This document shows, in pieces, positions 1-12,300 of a DNA stretch of 64,000 bases. Position numbers and translations under genes: made by a program. Location of the stretch: contig JAYKKT010000074.1 in assembly GCA_036023115.1 (NCBI GenBank), forward strand, positions 11,962,001 to 12,026,000. The letters run 5' to 3'. The stretch is from Brasenia schreberi. Lineage: Eukaryota; Streptophyta; Magnoliopsida; Nymphaeales; Cabombaceae. The notes beneath the pieces were generated by a model that worked only from the letters and a program-made list of their open reading frames with translations, did not search any database and was not told where the DNA came from. The number at the start of each line of letters is the position of its first letter. Position 1 is the first letter of the stretch.

Positions 1-324
1 CCGTTGAGATCTGACAGAATTTGTTGCACCATGAGAGATTATAAGTTTCAGAATGGCAAACGCTACATTCAACATTTTCATCATCATATGCAAAACATAT
101 ACATGACCCTGTACTTCTAACAGCAAAGTTCTGAGATAGATGTGTGGTGGACGTTGAAAATGACTCATCATATGTTCTACACAAGTAATAGTATAACTTG
201 ATGTCTTCGCGATCCAGAACTTGATCTCTTAATTCATAAACATAGAGAGGCACCAGGATGCATGCCTTGACGGTAAAAAGATTTATCTTTTCAATGTTTT
301 AATAATACAGATATTCAGAATAAA

Positions 325-367
325 GCGCGTGTGCGCGCGCGCGTGTGTGTGTGTGTGAGAGAGAGAG
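325..367. repeat. Compound (GC/GT)n(GA)n microsatellite
   Basis: Alternating purine-pyrimidine tract of GC and GT dinucleotides that passes directly into GA repeats. Alternating GC/GT tracts can adopt Z-DNA. Confidence 0.9.
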
Positions 368-816
368 TAAAGGGTGGTCACATGTGACCCTGCCGATAGA
401 GCATGTTTTTCATGAATTTACACGTACCACTCATGTCCTTTAACAAGAGCTTTTGTCCTTTGCCTAAATGGGTAGAGCCACATGGATGGTAAATGGGATA
501 TATACAATTGTACAATCGAATCTCAAAGAGAAATGGTTTCATTGCCAGAAAATAGTACATGACTAAAGCCTCGTCACAGCACCAACAAAAGTAGAGCAGG
601 TAAGAGAGAAGCTGAATGTTCAAAAATAGCGCAACCAATCTTCAGATTTTTCATCTATCTTTACAATTGATTACCTGCCGTCCCCCGTTCGTGCGATGTG
701 GTTTACTCTCTCTCTCCGGCCCCCCTTCCCTTGACGCGTTGAATTCATTATTTGTTTTTGCAGAGATCTATCCCACAAATTCATTGCCAGTTATGACACA
801 TCAGACATCATCAGAC

Positions 817-916
<100 letters not shown>

Positions 917-1400
917 CAGAAACACTTACAGCATCACATCGTGTCAAACTAAATAGGGTTGATCAGTGGGATTCTTCTTATTCATAATAAAAACTCAATC
1001 AGCTCTTTATTTACTGCTGAACTAGTAGATTTTCACATTGGCATGAAGGAAATATTCTGTTATTTTTCCTATATACAGATCCCACCCACGTTAATTGGAT
1101 TCCGCGTCCCCCTTTTCTAGTTAATGTATAAGGAAAGGAAAGACCCTTTCATCAATAGCTCCTTAGTGTCCTCTGTCTCTCTTGAATTAATAAAACTTTG
1201 TCATTAGGACTCGATGCTATAATTGGCTACACACCTACCGCTACACGGTATTGATAGTTGCTCCTCCCCTTTGTTATTTTGTTTTTATATTTGCTATTGT
1301 AATGGGTCACTCTTATCTCGTAGTGACCATCATCATGATTGAAGGGAGCTGTATGTATACTGCAGATCTTGTGCTACATCTCCATGAATTGCTTTTCTCT

Positions 1401-4034
1401 CTAAGTCGTTTCTTTACGAGACAAAGTGATTGGTAAACCATTATGAGGGAGAGCAAATGGGCCATACTGAATCCCATCATGTGAACCCAAGATAGACCAC
1501 CTGAAATCCAGAAAACACAATGGTCACCAGTGAGAAGATTGTATAGATGGCTGTTTCCTTCTCTCTCTAGTCCTTGATTGGAAGAAATGAATACTTTTGC
1601 CAATAGAAATAAAAGAAAAGCTGATTCCTTTCGAACAGAAAGGATCCCACCATCTGACATGTGAACATGATGATTGGTGTGTGATACAATACATCCTATC
1701 TAAAATCCAGCTGCTCAATCTGATATAGGACAAGACAGCATCAATGATGATAATTTTTCCTATTTTATTTTAAAATAGTGGAAAAGATTCTTCACCTATA
1801 TTTTGCAGTTATGTGATGCAAGAACACCAACATCTCCAGCTTTGCTAACTCATTGCCTGGACAGGAGTGAATCCCATTCCCGAATGGCAAGAAAGTATGG
1901 GCCTTGGGGGCAACCTGCAACAAAAGGTCCCCTCAACCGCTAACTCGTCGCCAGAGAGATGGCTCAAAACTAATACTAGTGGCTTCTAGATGAATTTCTC
2001 AGCAGCCTATACTGCGTATAATAAGATGAGAAGCTTGATAGGGACTCGTACCTCAAATCTCGAAGGATCAAACTTTCCAGGATCAGGAAAAATTTCAGGG
2101 TTATGGTGGATGTTCCTGAACAAAGGCAAGACCTTCCATCCTTTTGGTATGAGGTACCCTGAAACACCGATGTAACATGATGAAACAGTCAAAAGGCCTG
2201 TCCGTAAGAAATAATTAAGAAGGATGAAACCCCTCCCAATTCATTGAAACAGTAAACAAAACCCAACTTTTCCAAGAATAAAATATCAATGCTTTTGGCT
2301 GTTAGTACAGCACCAACAGAAATATATAACTATACAAAATAACTTTTGTGGCCATGAGCAAACAAACATTATCAGGAAATAGAGAATGATTTGACATCGT
2401 ACCCATCGTAATATTCATAATCTCCCATCCATATATTATCACCAAATAAGGCAAAATATAAGTTTGGGAGGTACCAACCTTCATATTCAATATCCTGCAC
2501 AGCTTCTCTGAAAGTAAATGATAGAACCGATGCCACTCTCATGCTTTCCATTATTACCCGAGATGTTAGAATCATGTTTCTTGTATCTGCCCAAGTTAAA
2601 GCCTTTTCTCCATCACTACCCTCTTTAGCCCTCCTTATCGCCTCTTGCTCTTCCTGAAAAGCAAAGCATCAGACACCTAATATGAGAAGAGAAGTTCAAA
2701 GTTAAAAAAGAAGAAGAATATTTAAATAAAAAGGATCAAGGTTCGGAAATCTACCGTGACTGCCTTCAAAACAGAGGGATTTTCCGCCAAATACTTGAGG
2801 ATCCAAGTCAGCACACTGGCCGTGGTATCTCTGGCTGCAAAGATCACAGCAATAACATTGTCGGCGATCTGAGTATCAGTGAGAGCCTCTTTCTCACTCA
2901 TAAACGAACTCAGCAAATCATTCTGTTGATCTGTTTGTTGCCTTCTGTTGAAAAGGATCTGTGCAACGATCAGACTAAGTTGCTTCCTCGCTTTCATCGC
3001 TTTGTGGAAGAGAGTGCCGGGGAGATTGATAGGCATTGAATTATAACCTTTCTCCAAAACATAGTACAATTTCCTCAACTCTTCTCTGTCCAAGGAATTA
3101 TCGACTCCGAAAATCGATTGCAGGGCAACATTGAAAGCGTACTGCAAAATGAATCGGCATGAGACTTTCTCAATTCTCACGTAACACCAACAACTAAATC
3201 AGAAAATCATTATGCTGGACAGAAGTAAACTGGTGATATCATACTTCTAAAGGAATCGAATATGAATTACCACAGCTGATTATGAAAGCGAACTTAAGGT
3301 TGCTATTGAAGACTTCAACAAATTTTAGCATCAGGATACTTGAGGATTCATATCAAAGTGAACCAAAGAGGGAAGAGATATCAGCTTTTAAGTTGGAATC
3401 TTACTGTTTTCATCTCCTGGAAAGCAATTACGGAAGCCCCATCACAAGATTGCAGACTCTCTAATGCAATAGAATTGATTTGGGAAACCTTGCTCTTCAG
3501 TGACTCCGGCAAGAATGGTTTCACCACCAACTTCCTCAATTTCATGTGATACTCACCTTGATGAAAGAACAAGGCTTCTTTTCCCAGCATCCTCATTTTA
3601 CTTGCAGGAAACGTTGGCTTGAAGAGATGAGTCTGAGTTAGCACAAACCGAACTGCCTCTGAGCTCGTAAGCATTACGCATGGGCACCCCAATATATGAG
3701 TTTTGAAGACTGAACCAAACCTACGGAAAATAGAAAAGATCAACATTTATCAGAGACTAAGATCCAAGATGGGGAGGTTGTTGGTATCTATTTGTCGATT
3801 CATTAGTGTCAACTGCACAGGAAGAATGACCAACCTTTTCTGTTTCTGTGAAAAGAAAGAGTTGGGGTCTTGGGAGTACAATTGGAAGGTCTCTCCAATA
3901 TAAGGCCAACCCATGGAGCCAGGGGGTAAAGGTAGTTTGCAATACCGGCCTCTAATAGCCCATGAATAAAAGAAAACTAAGTAGAGAGAGAGGAAGCAGA
4001 AACAGAGTGCTACTGCCGTAATGAACAAAGCCAT
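1401..4034 (-). CDS. CYP707A: Abscisic acid 8'-hydroxylase, cytochrome P450 CYP707A, seven exons
   Basis: This haem monooxygenase hydroxylates abscisic acid at C-8', the main step of ABA breakdown, and should be anchored in the ER. Coding exons are 4034-3835, 3720-3405, 3141-2755, 2653-2479, 2158-2052, 1914-1796 and 1500-1401. They sum to 1404 nt (467 residues plus TAG), all introns are GT-AG and the frame is kept throughout. The protein has an N-terminal membrane segment (about residues 2-24), the [20 protein letters not shown] hinge typical of the family, the I-helix AARDTTAS (274-281), ExxR (ESMR, 337-340), FDPSRF, and the haem-binding loop [11 protein letters not shown] with Cys413. The C-terminus has the family's [11 protein letters not shown] motif. 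The length is normal for CYP707A. The start chosen is the Met directly before the hydrophobic anchor. No lesion was found. The exact paralogue (A1-A4) cannot be told from here. Confidence 0.95.
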
Positions 4035-4138
4035 ACTTCAGAGACAAATACAAAGCAAACCGACTCAAATGAAGAGGCTCATTTCTCTTCCTTGCACGTT
4101 TGGGTTCTTGAATGGAGTGGAAGTAGAAGAGTAAGAGG

Positions 4139-4146
4139 TATTTATA
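4139..4146 (-). promoter_or_regulatory. Probable TATA box of the CYP707A gene
   Basis: The minus strand reads TATAAATA about 105 bp upstream of the start codon. This is a normal distance for a plant TATA box followed by a short leader. No matching transcript evidence is available. Confidence 0.55.
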
Positions 4147-4837
4147 AGCTTTAGCAAACTTATTACAGCTTGAATCCACCCACAGAATCTCGCTTCCAGC
4201 TCAGGAGTGGAGAGAGAACGAAAGACTGGGTGCTACATTGTATAGAGAGAGAGAGAGAGGTCTTGCCAACTTGCGGGTGGATAGGGAAGCGCAGGAAGGA
4301 GTGGGCTGTCTCTGGAGAGAGAAAGAGATTGTGTTTAAAATTGTGTATGGCCAGAGAGAGAGAGAGAGAGAGGTGGCATTTATTTATTGCTCATGAAAAG
4401 TCAGTTTGGCTCATCTGTTGTTGGTTAAATATGACTATATCAAGAGCGCCCCCATGGTGGTTTACTATGATACTTTGTTTGATTCGCATCAATTACATGT
4501 CCTAAAATGCAAAATTAGCCATTGAATCCCGTGTTCAGTCTCATTTATTTGTCATATTTATGTAATAAAGTTTGCTAAAAGCCTAAAAACATTTAAACTT
4601 GGGTATTCTTCTTGATGAATTATGAGCCGTGGATCTTTTTCATGGGAAGAACACCCAACACAAAATCGAAGAGAACCCATTGAATGAACGCACCAAAACT
4701 AAAACCAAAACCAGACCTTGCCTCACACTAATTGGGCATGGTTAGATGAGGTGGTGCATCTAGAAAATTTCTTAGGATGGGGCATATAACTTTGTACTCT
4801 ACTGCAAATTCAAGAATGGGCAACCTTTTCTCACCTG

Positions 4838-5000
4838 AAATTGAAACCGGCCATTCATACTCAGTTTCAGTTCAATATAGAACCATGACGAAACCGGCGG
4901 TTACGAACCATAATCGAACCCGATCGACAAAACTCGGTCAGTTATGGCTCATGGCTCTAAGCGAATTGGAAGAGATGGTTTCGAGCCACTGGTCCCCGAT
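4838..5000. repeat. CCGGTT-rich dispersed module, copy 1
   Basis: A patch dense in variants of AACCGG, CGGTTC and GAACC, unlike the AT-rich surroundings. Four similar patches occur at 13205, 20975, 28740 and 29820. There is no coding frame. It lies upstream of the CYP707A gene and is probably a non-autonomous DNA element, but clear ends were not found. Confidence 0.4.
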
Positions 5001-6383
5001 TGCTCGAACTCGGTTCTGTCTATGTACATTTTTAGTTTTGTCAGTTGATGGAGACTTAGAGTGGGCCCTAGCATCACGTATCCGTATTTAGTTAATCTTC
5101 GTTTTTGACTTCACATGTACGGTGAGGATCTAGTATAAGTATACGTACGTTATACGCGTAATAGTGAAAAGACTGGTGATGAGAAAAGAGGTGGAGATAA
5201 TAGAAAAGAGAGAAGGAAAGGCACGAGCCACTTCAGCCCCCTGAGCCAGATTTTGGACTCCTCGACGCCACCAAAATAAGATCTCATCCGTCCCTGACCT
5301 TTCTATCCCCCATTTGTAGCGTGCCGCGTGTCTCACTTTCTTGCTCCACAGAATTCCATGTTTAATGTTTGAGCAAGGAGATCATGAAGCAGAACGGGCA
5401 CCTCCTTTTCTTTTTCCGGCGAGCCCAAGGGAACCAGATGATTGATCCGGCACAAGCTAGGTTTAACTATTGCGGGGGGTAAATCTCTCTCTCTCTCTCT
5501 CTCTCTCCTGGGGCTGGTTTGCTCCACCTACAAGGCTTAAACTCGAGAACTTGATTTAAGAGAATAAGTGATGAAACTACTCGAACCATTTTGAATTGGA
5601 AAAACATTGCGGTTTTTAAAATTTTAAAGATTGAGACCTCAGTTTCTTAACATTTTACGAAAGAACACGAAGTTGACATTGTTAATCAATTAAGAACATG
5701 AGATTTAAATTGTTAATCAAATAGAGATTTTGTAGCTAATGATATTATTATTTTTACGTATTATAGAAACCTCATGTTCTTGTTTGATTAATGATAAAAA
5801 CCTACCTCAAGACTGAAAAGTTGAGGTTTCAAAAGATAAAATTTGGAAACTTATAAGATAGTTTTATGAAATGTTCTATACTAAAATAGATATACATATA
5901 TGCATGTACGGGTATGTGCGTGTCAAATCCGCTTTGTTGAGCTTTTGATTGCAACCATCTTGTCTAAGTCTAACCTCCCCTTCACATGGTCTATGTGGGC
6001 TACGCTTTTGAAATAATGTAGATATGCATCAAAGTTTATATATTAATATAGTTCTATCAGTGGTTTTCAATCCTAATCACATGTTTCCATTAATGGAGGT
6101 GCATGAGTCTCAACTCTCATGGTCTAATTGAAATTCATATTTATCCAGATTGCTTGCATACAAATGACTCCCCTTGCCTCTTGGAAGGCTTTACCGCTTG
6201 GTTATTAATTATTTAAGAGAAAAATCTAATTTGGGGATTTGTGGGCCAATCTTTCTTCCTTTGTTTTCCTTTTGTAGGTCTGATTCTGATTCTAGTTATT
6301 AAAAGGTGATCAAGAAAGGTGTTGTGCAACATGCAAAATAAGACACTATCATTTAAAAAAGTAATGGAAAAAAGCATGTACAG
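5001..6383. other. Intergenic AT-rich sequence
   Basis: No gene, element end or long repeat was recognised beyond a short CT array near 5488-5507. Confidence 0.4.
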
Positions 6384-6518
6384 CGTGAGCTCATCTGGCA
6401 GGGCTCTTTGACTCTCACTACGGTGGTGTTGAGTTCGAATTCTGTGGCATCATCAGGCATCTTCCCCCAGTGCAATCAGAAGCTACGATGTGAGGAATAC
6501 ACACACACAAACACACAG
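6384..6518 (+). mobile_element. Probable tRNA-derived SINE, copy 1
   Basis: The head resembles a tRNA. An A-box-like GAGCTCATCTGGCAGGG is followed about 40 bp later by a B-box-like GAGTTCGAATTC, the split RNA polymerase III promoter of tRNA-derived SINEs. The unit runs into a short CA-rich tail. No clear target-site duplication was found. Confidence 0.45.
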
Positions 6519-6810
6519 ATCTTGTTGAATGAACAAACAACTTTTGAGGAGAAAATACAACTATCCACAAAATAATTTGAGTAATATAACTTGGCCAGGT
6601 TTCCTATGAGAACTTTTTGAGTATATTCTTACAAAATAACTGATGAATCTGTAAGTAGACAAAACAAATTTCTAAGGAGAAACAATCACTCTTAAGTCTT
6701 AACTGGTGATTTTTTCATCATAGAAGTATGTGATTAGGTTTGATAGTTCATAACAAAAAGCTTAGAGATCAAGATCATCGTAATATCTCTTGTCAACACC
6801 AGTAAGTCCT

Positions 6811-6990
6811 CTCCTATCATATACAAGAGGGAGAGAAAGGGCATGCCCATGTTTGTTCACATAGACATGCATCATGCACACACACACAAACACACACATA
6901 TATATATTCTCCTATCATATACAAGAGGGAGAGAAAGGGCATGCCCATGTTTGCTCACATAGATATGCATCATGAACACACACAAATAAA
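6811..6990. repeat. Tandem duplication, 98-bp period
   Basis: Two adjacent units begin at 6811 and 6909 with the same CTCCTATCATATACAAGAGG. They stay nearly identical through the 'atgcatcat' and CA-repeat part, with only a few substitutions. Confidence 0.85.
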
Positions 6991-7380
6991 AACTTGATCT
7001 TGCGTACTTCTCATTATACTTACTTATACTCAACCATTACTTTTTTGTGGCATAAATATAATTTTAAAATTTTTAAAGTTTAAAAAAAATATTATTATAC
7101 TCATGCTTTTGAAAATAAATAGTTGGACATGAGTGGTAGGGTCAGGAGTGGATAGGATCCAATCACACACTCTCTCTCTATATATATAGGCAGCTGCTAC
7201 TTTTAGAAGTAACTCTAATTTCTTGGCAATATATAGTAATTTTTTTAACAAAAGTTAAAGTTTGAGATCTTCGCCGGTAAAAATGGTGGTTTTCATCCCT
7301 CCATCCAAAGTGCCGAAACTGGCCTTTCATTTTCTCCTAAAGAGACGATGTATTTTCAGGGTCATCTTTACCCATTAGAT

Positions 7381-7495
7381 GCACTCAGAGCTTTAGCTCG
7401 ACAGGAAGGGCTCTCCGACTCATCTCCTGCAGGTGAGAAGTTCGATTCTCGAGGGGTGCAACAGGCTTCACACTCCCTTCGCAACAGGAAAAAAA
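7381..7495 (+). mobile_element. tRNA-derived SINE with target-site duplication, copy 2
   Basis: A 115-bp unit with an A-box-like TAGCTCGACAGG and a B-box-like AAGTTCGATTCTC, ending in a short A-tract. It is flanked by 15-bp direct repeats CTTTACCCATTAGAT (7366-7380) and CTTTACTCATTAGAT (7496-7510), one mismatch, as expected for LINE-mediated insertion. It looks related to the units at 6384 and 22200 in its head. Confidence 0.65.
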
Positions 7496-7986
7496 CTTTA
7501 CTCATTAGATTATATGAGATATGCCATTTAAAGTATTCGATGCTCCTCAAGAGAAACGCTATATTTTAAGCAGCACCTTTACTCACAAGATTATAATTTT
7601 GTTACATCTTGGCATTTCTTGCTAAAAGAAAAGAAAAAATCAAAAGAGAGAACGATAAATGCCACAACCATTGTTGGATTTTATATGAGAAAATGCTAAA
7701 TTATTTCACACTTGATTGTGATGGCCATTTGAAACCCTGCAGAGATTCTTGGCACTATTGCACAGGCTAAGGTCACTGTGTTTCCTGTTACAAATTTCGT
7801 TTCAATCATATAAAATAGACAACTATGTACGCATGATGAAATTATAGACCATAATAATAGTTTCGGATGTAATAATTGTAAGATGAGTCCAGCAAGTTGG
7901 ACCTAAACTAGATACTTGTCTCCATATGTTGTAGAAGTTTTTAATTCTTTCATTTTCATAGGGCATATAGTTCTGGAACAACCCGC

Positions 7987-7989
<3 letters not shown>

Positions 7990-8074
<85 letters not shown>

Positions 8075-8333
8075 ATAGTCCTTGCATACACCTATTTATC
8101 CTTAAATTCACTTAAACATTTTATCATTTGATCACCATGATCAATGATGGAGATTTAAATTTTAAAAATATTTAATACACTTTAAAAGCTAAATAAGAAA
8201 AGTACAACAGTTTTTATTTTCTACATTCAAATCTCTGTCATTAATCACACCAATTCGAGTGGATTTGAGTATGAAATAGGTATGCACATATACCAATTTC
8301 ACCCCCTCTCTCTCTCTCTCTATATATATATAT
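7990..8333. mobile_element. MITE-like foldback element ending in (TA)n(GA)n
   Basis: The left end is a (TA)n(GA)n compound repeat (7990-8073). The right end is the inverse, CT then TA (about 8306-8333). The roughly 110 bp inside each end are imperfect inverted copies of each other (TTAAATTCACTTAAA on the left against TCAAATCCACTCGAA on the right arm, reverse complemented). It has no coding capacity. A similar unit lies at 60902-61122, in an intron of the alcohol oxidase gene. Confidence 0.5.
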
Positions 8334-8400
8334 CCCATGATCGGTGGTGGTTCTACATCAAAGGCAAGTTGAATAATGGGCCTTACCCAAATTTTGGTAA

Positions 8401-8419
8401 TTGAAGTATTGTAACCCCA
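8401..8419 (+). repeat. Target-site duplication, left copy, of the inverted LINE derivative
   Basis: The 19-bp TTGAAGTATTGTAACCCCA recurs at 8577-8595 with two substitutions, bracketing the element at 8420-8576. Confidence 0.75.
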
Positions 8420-8576
8420 TACTTTGTGTAATCATGGTATAAAAATCCAACAAAGTTTTATGATGGTTGTCAAAAGCCTAACACAACCCTCTTCCTTTAT
8501 ATGTACTAGGGACCGGTTATACAAGGGTGATCCCTTACATGGGCGGAGTTTCACATGCAAGGCTTAGTTGTTGTTG
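8420..8576 (+). mobile_element. Short RTE LINE derivative with inverted 5' head
   Basis: From 8420 to about 8553 the sequence is the reverse complement of the first ~130 bp of the RTE LINE at 9383 (it contains the reverse of CCATGTAAGGGATCACCC and of GGAGGAGGGTTGTGTTAGGC). It then switches to the forward LINE tail (GGCTTAGTTGTTGTTGTTG). Nothing of the LINE body lies between. The 19-bp flanking duplication shows that it inserted as one event. Confidence 0.75.
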
Positions 8577-8697
8577 TTGAAGTATTGCAGCCCCAGTCTC
8601 TAGTCTGTTTATAAAGAAGAAGAAATAGTTGTCATGGGTGTTAGATGCACCCGGCGACTTCATTTCATGATTAAGTGGATCCAAATCCATTTTGATT

Positions 8698-9065
8698 TGT
8701 TAGATAGTCCATATTGTAGAATTCATGGAAGTATATTTGAATCAATCAGAAAAGCCATAACTAGGGGTTCAAGCCTATACGCACTGACTGTAAAGGGCAA
8801 TGGGATATCTAAGAGTATGGCTTGAGAACCATCATACCTCTATTTATAATTAATTGAGGTTAATGTAGCTTCCTAATCCAACCATTACAAGATTTGAAAA
8901 CTACCCAAATGCTATTTGCGTAATGGATCTCATACCACAAGAGATGTCAATGCCCAGAACCTGAAATCCAAATTAGATAATTTTATTGGGCCATTAATCA
9001 AATAACATATAATACGTGACTCATATGATATATATATTGGACCTTATTATTAAATAAATTCACCA
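8698..9065 (-). mobile_element. Ty1/copia 3' LTR, minus orientation
   Basis: Read on the minus strand, a polypurine tract CAAGTGGGAGAT (9077-9066) is followed at once by TGGTGAATTTATTTAATAAT and, 368 bp later, by ATCTAACA. This gives the TG...CA ends of an LTR. An internal TATAAATA sits mid-LTR. The start, the TATA region and the end (GATTGATTCA...ACTTCCAT...TAACAAATC) align with the LTR at 55321-55719, so both belong to one family. The matching 5' LTR was not seen. Confidence 0.6.
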
Positions 9066-9365
9066 ATCTCCCACTTGAGACAATGAATGTATCACCGTAC
9101 AGTCATGTATCACAAAATCACCTTATAAACTCATAGCAGTTATCTATAACAACCATTTCAAACAATTTGGTCCATCCAGCATACCAATCTAAAACCAAAG
9201 CGAATTTCTCCATAATCATCCTAACTAGACCCATCAATGATCACATATATCACTTAAGAGTGCTTAGATCCACCATTTTTTGAGTTAACCTCACTGAAAG
9301 GTCATTTTGCTTGTATAATAGCAGCTTGCTGCTTGTCTTTACACATGATCACATTTTTTTCTTTC
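9066..9365 (-). mobile_element. Copia internal sequence upstream of the polypurine tract
   Basis: Non-coding sequence between the LTR's polypurine tract and the LINE insertion that begins at 9383. It is placed here by context only; no pol motif is readable. Confidence 0.3.
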
Positions 9366-9382
9366 AATGGAGAGAGAGTGGT

Positions 9383-12300
9383 AACTCCGCTCATGTAAGG
9401 ATCACCCTTGCATTGCCAGTCTCAAACCCGGATAAAGGAGGAGGGTTGTGTTAGGCTTCCGACAGCCAGCGTAAAACCTCGTCGGATTTTTACAACATGG
9501 ATTACAAAAATTATGAGCATTGCTTTGGGGCGTCCCCGCCTAACGACGTGCTGCAGAGCCCGAATGCAGTAAGAAGTAAGCAAGGGTCACTACATTTTTG
9601 CCCGAATGTAGTGAATCAATTGCAGAGAGGGTTCCCACATCATGGACGGGTGTGGGTAAAGAAGTTAGTCCCACTATATTGCCGCCCGAATGTAGTGAAA
9701 AATTTTCAGAGAGGGTCTCTGCATTTTGATTATGGATGGATGCGGGGGGTAAGGAAGCTAGTCCTAGATAATAAGATTCATATTGGTTCTTGAAATATCG
9801 AAACATTATCGGGTAAGCTAATGGAGGTGGTAGATACTATGATTTGGAGAAAGATTCATATTCTATGTTTACAAGAGACAAAATGAGTCGGAGAAAAAGC
9901 AAAGGAAATAGAGGATACATGTTTTAAATTATGGTACTCAGGTAAAGAAAAGGCTCGAAACCGAGTTGGTATTATCATAAATAAAGATTTAAAGGAGAGT
10001 ATAGTAGACATACAATGATATGGTGACCGAATCATGACGTTGAAATTAGTGTTAGGAGTAGAGGTTTTGAATATAGTTTGTGCTTACGCACCCCAAGTAG
10101 GACTAGAAGATAGTATAAAGACAGTTTTTTGGGAAGAGTTAGATAAGGTGTTTCAAAAGATTCCACAAAGGGAGATGATTTGTTTAGGAGGAGATTTAAA
10201 TAGACATGTCGATAAAGAGGCATTAGGATATCAAGGGATTCATGGAAACTTTGGTTTTGGGGATATAAACGAGGAAGGCAGGGAGATTTTAAATTTTGCT
10301 ATGGCATTTGATCTCTTTATAGTCAATACAATCTTCAAAAAACGAGATGAACATTTAATTACTTATAAGAGTGGCTTATCACAAACACAAATTGATTACT
10401 TTATTTGTAAAAAAAAAGATAGAGTGTGTTGTAAAGATTGTAAGGTAATTCCAGGAGAAAGCTTAACCACCCAACATCGACTTTTAGTTATGGATTTACA
10501 AATTAAAAAATGGACAAAGAAGAAAAGAGTGCATCGAGCTATTCAGACTAAATGGTGGAACCTCAAAAGCGAGAAAGAAGATATATTTAAACAGAAAGTC
10601 CTTCAAGGAGATGTTTGGAATTATATTGGCACACCCTGTGATATGTGGAACAATATGGTTATACATATTAGGAAAGTGGCGAAAGATGTGTTAGGGGTAT
10701 CTAAGGGAGGTGTACCGGCACAAAAAGAAGCTTGGTGGTAGAGTGAAGTAGTGCAAAATAAAATCAAGGCAAAGAGGGCACGTTACAAATTACATTATGC
10801 TAAGAAAACTAGTGAAACTTTAGAAGTTTATAAGAAAGCAAAGAAGGAAGCAAAAAAGGTCGTTAGTGAAGCAAAAGCTAAGATTTGGGAGGACTTATAT
10901 AAAAAAGTCAACTCAAAAGAGGGTGAAAGAGATATTTTTAGGATAGCTAGGGCTAGAGATAAGAAAACTAAAGATCTTAATTATGTTAGATGCATAAAAG
11001 ACGAGGATGAAAAAATTTTAGTGACAAATGATGATATAAGAAATAGATGGAAAAACTATTTTTATAATCTTTTTAATGAAAATAAAGATGTTAGTATTAG
11101 TTTAGGAGATTTAGCCAAGTCAGAAAAGTATATAAACCACAAATTCTACCGACGTATTCAAAAGAATGAAGTGAAAGTGGCTTTTAAACATATGAAGGGT
11201 GGTAAATCGGTAGGACCAGATAATATTCCTATAGAAGTTTGGAAAATACTAGGAGAAATAGGAATCACTTGGCTCAAGACTATTTAATGAAATATGAAAA
11301 AACCAAAAGATGCCCGAGGAATGGAGAGCAAGCACACTTATACCCATATATAAGAACAAGGGAGACATTCAAAATTGTGCGAATTATCGAGGTATCAAAT
11401 TAATGAGTCATACTATGAAATTATGAGAAAGAATTATCGAACGTAGGTTAAGACAAGTATCAAGTACAATAGAGAAGCAATTTGGATTCATGCCAGGCAT
11501 ATCTACTATTGAAGCGATTCACCTTTTGAGACGTCTTATGAAACATTTTAGAGCAAAAAAGAAAGACCTTCATATGATATTTATTGATCTAGAAAAAGCT
11601 TATGATAGGGTACCAAGGGAGGTTCTTTGGAGAACTTTGGAAAAAAGAGGTATCCCATTGACATATATTAACCTTATAAGAGACATGTATGATGGTGCAA
11701 AAACATGTGTGAGGACTCATGAAGGAACGACAAACTTCTTTGAAGTTAATATTGGGTTACATCAAGGATCAACTTTAAGTCCATACTTATTTATAATGGT
11801 AATGGATGAGTTAACAAAACATATTCAAGATGAAGTACCTTGGTGTATGTTATTTGCATATGACATTGTATTAGTGGAGGAGTCTAAGGAAAAAGTTAAT
11901 AGAAACATTAGAAAGCAAAGGCCTCCGACTTAGTAGAACAAAGATAGAATATATGGAATGTAAGTTTGATCATTTGGTTACTTCAAGGACATAGAAATTA
12001 AAATTGGCACACATTGTATTCTCCAAAAGGAAAGTTTTAAATACCTAGGGTTAATTTTTTAGAGTGATAGAAGAATTGATGGAGATGTTACACATAGAAT
12101 TAATGCTGGTTGGTTAAAATGGAGAGGAGCATAAGGTATTCTTTGTGATAAGAAGATACCATCAAAATTAAAAGGTAAATATTATAGAGCATCAATTAGG
12201 CCTGCTATGTTTTATGGTTCTGAGTGTTGGGCAATTAATCATCAACATGTACAAAAATTGTCTGTGACAGAAATGAAGATGTTGAGATGGATGAGTAGTC

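Noticed and set aside
7390..7470. Possible tRNA gene
   Set aside because: Only A- and B-box-like motifs fit; acceptor and anticodon stems do not pair, and the unit has a target duplication, so it was called a SINE.
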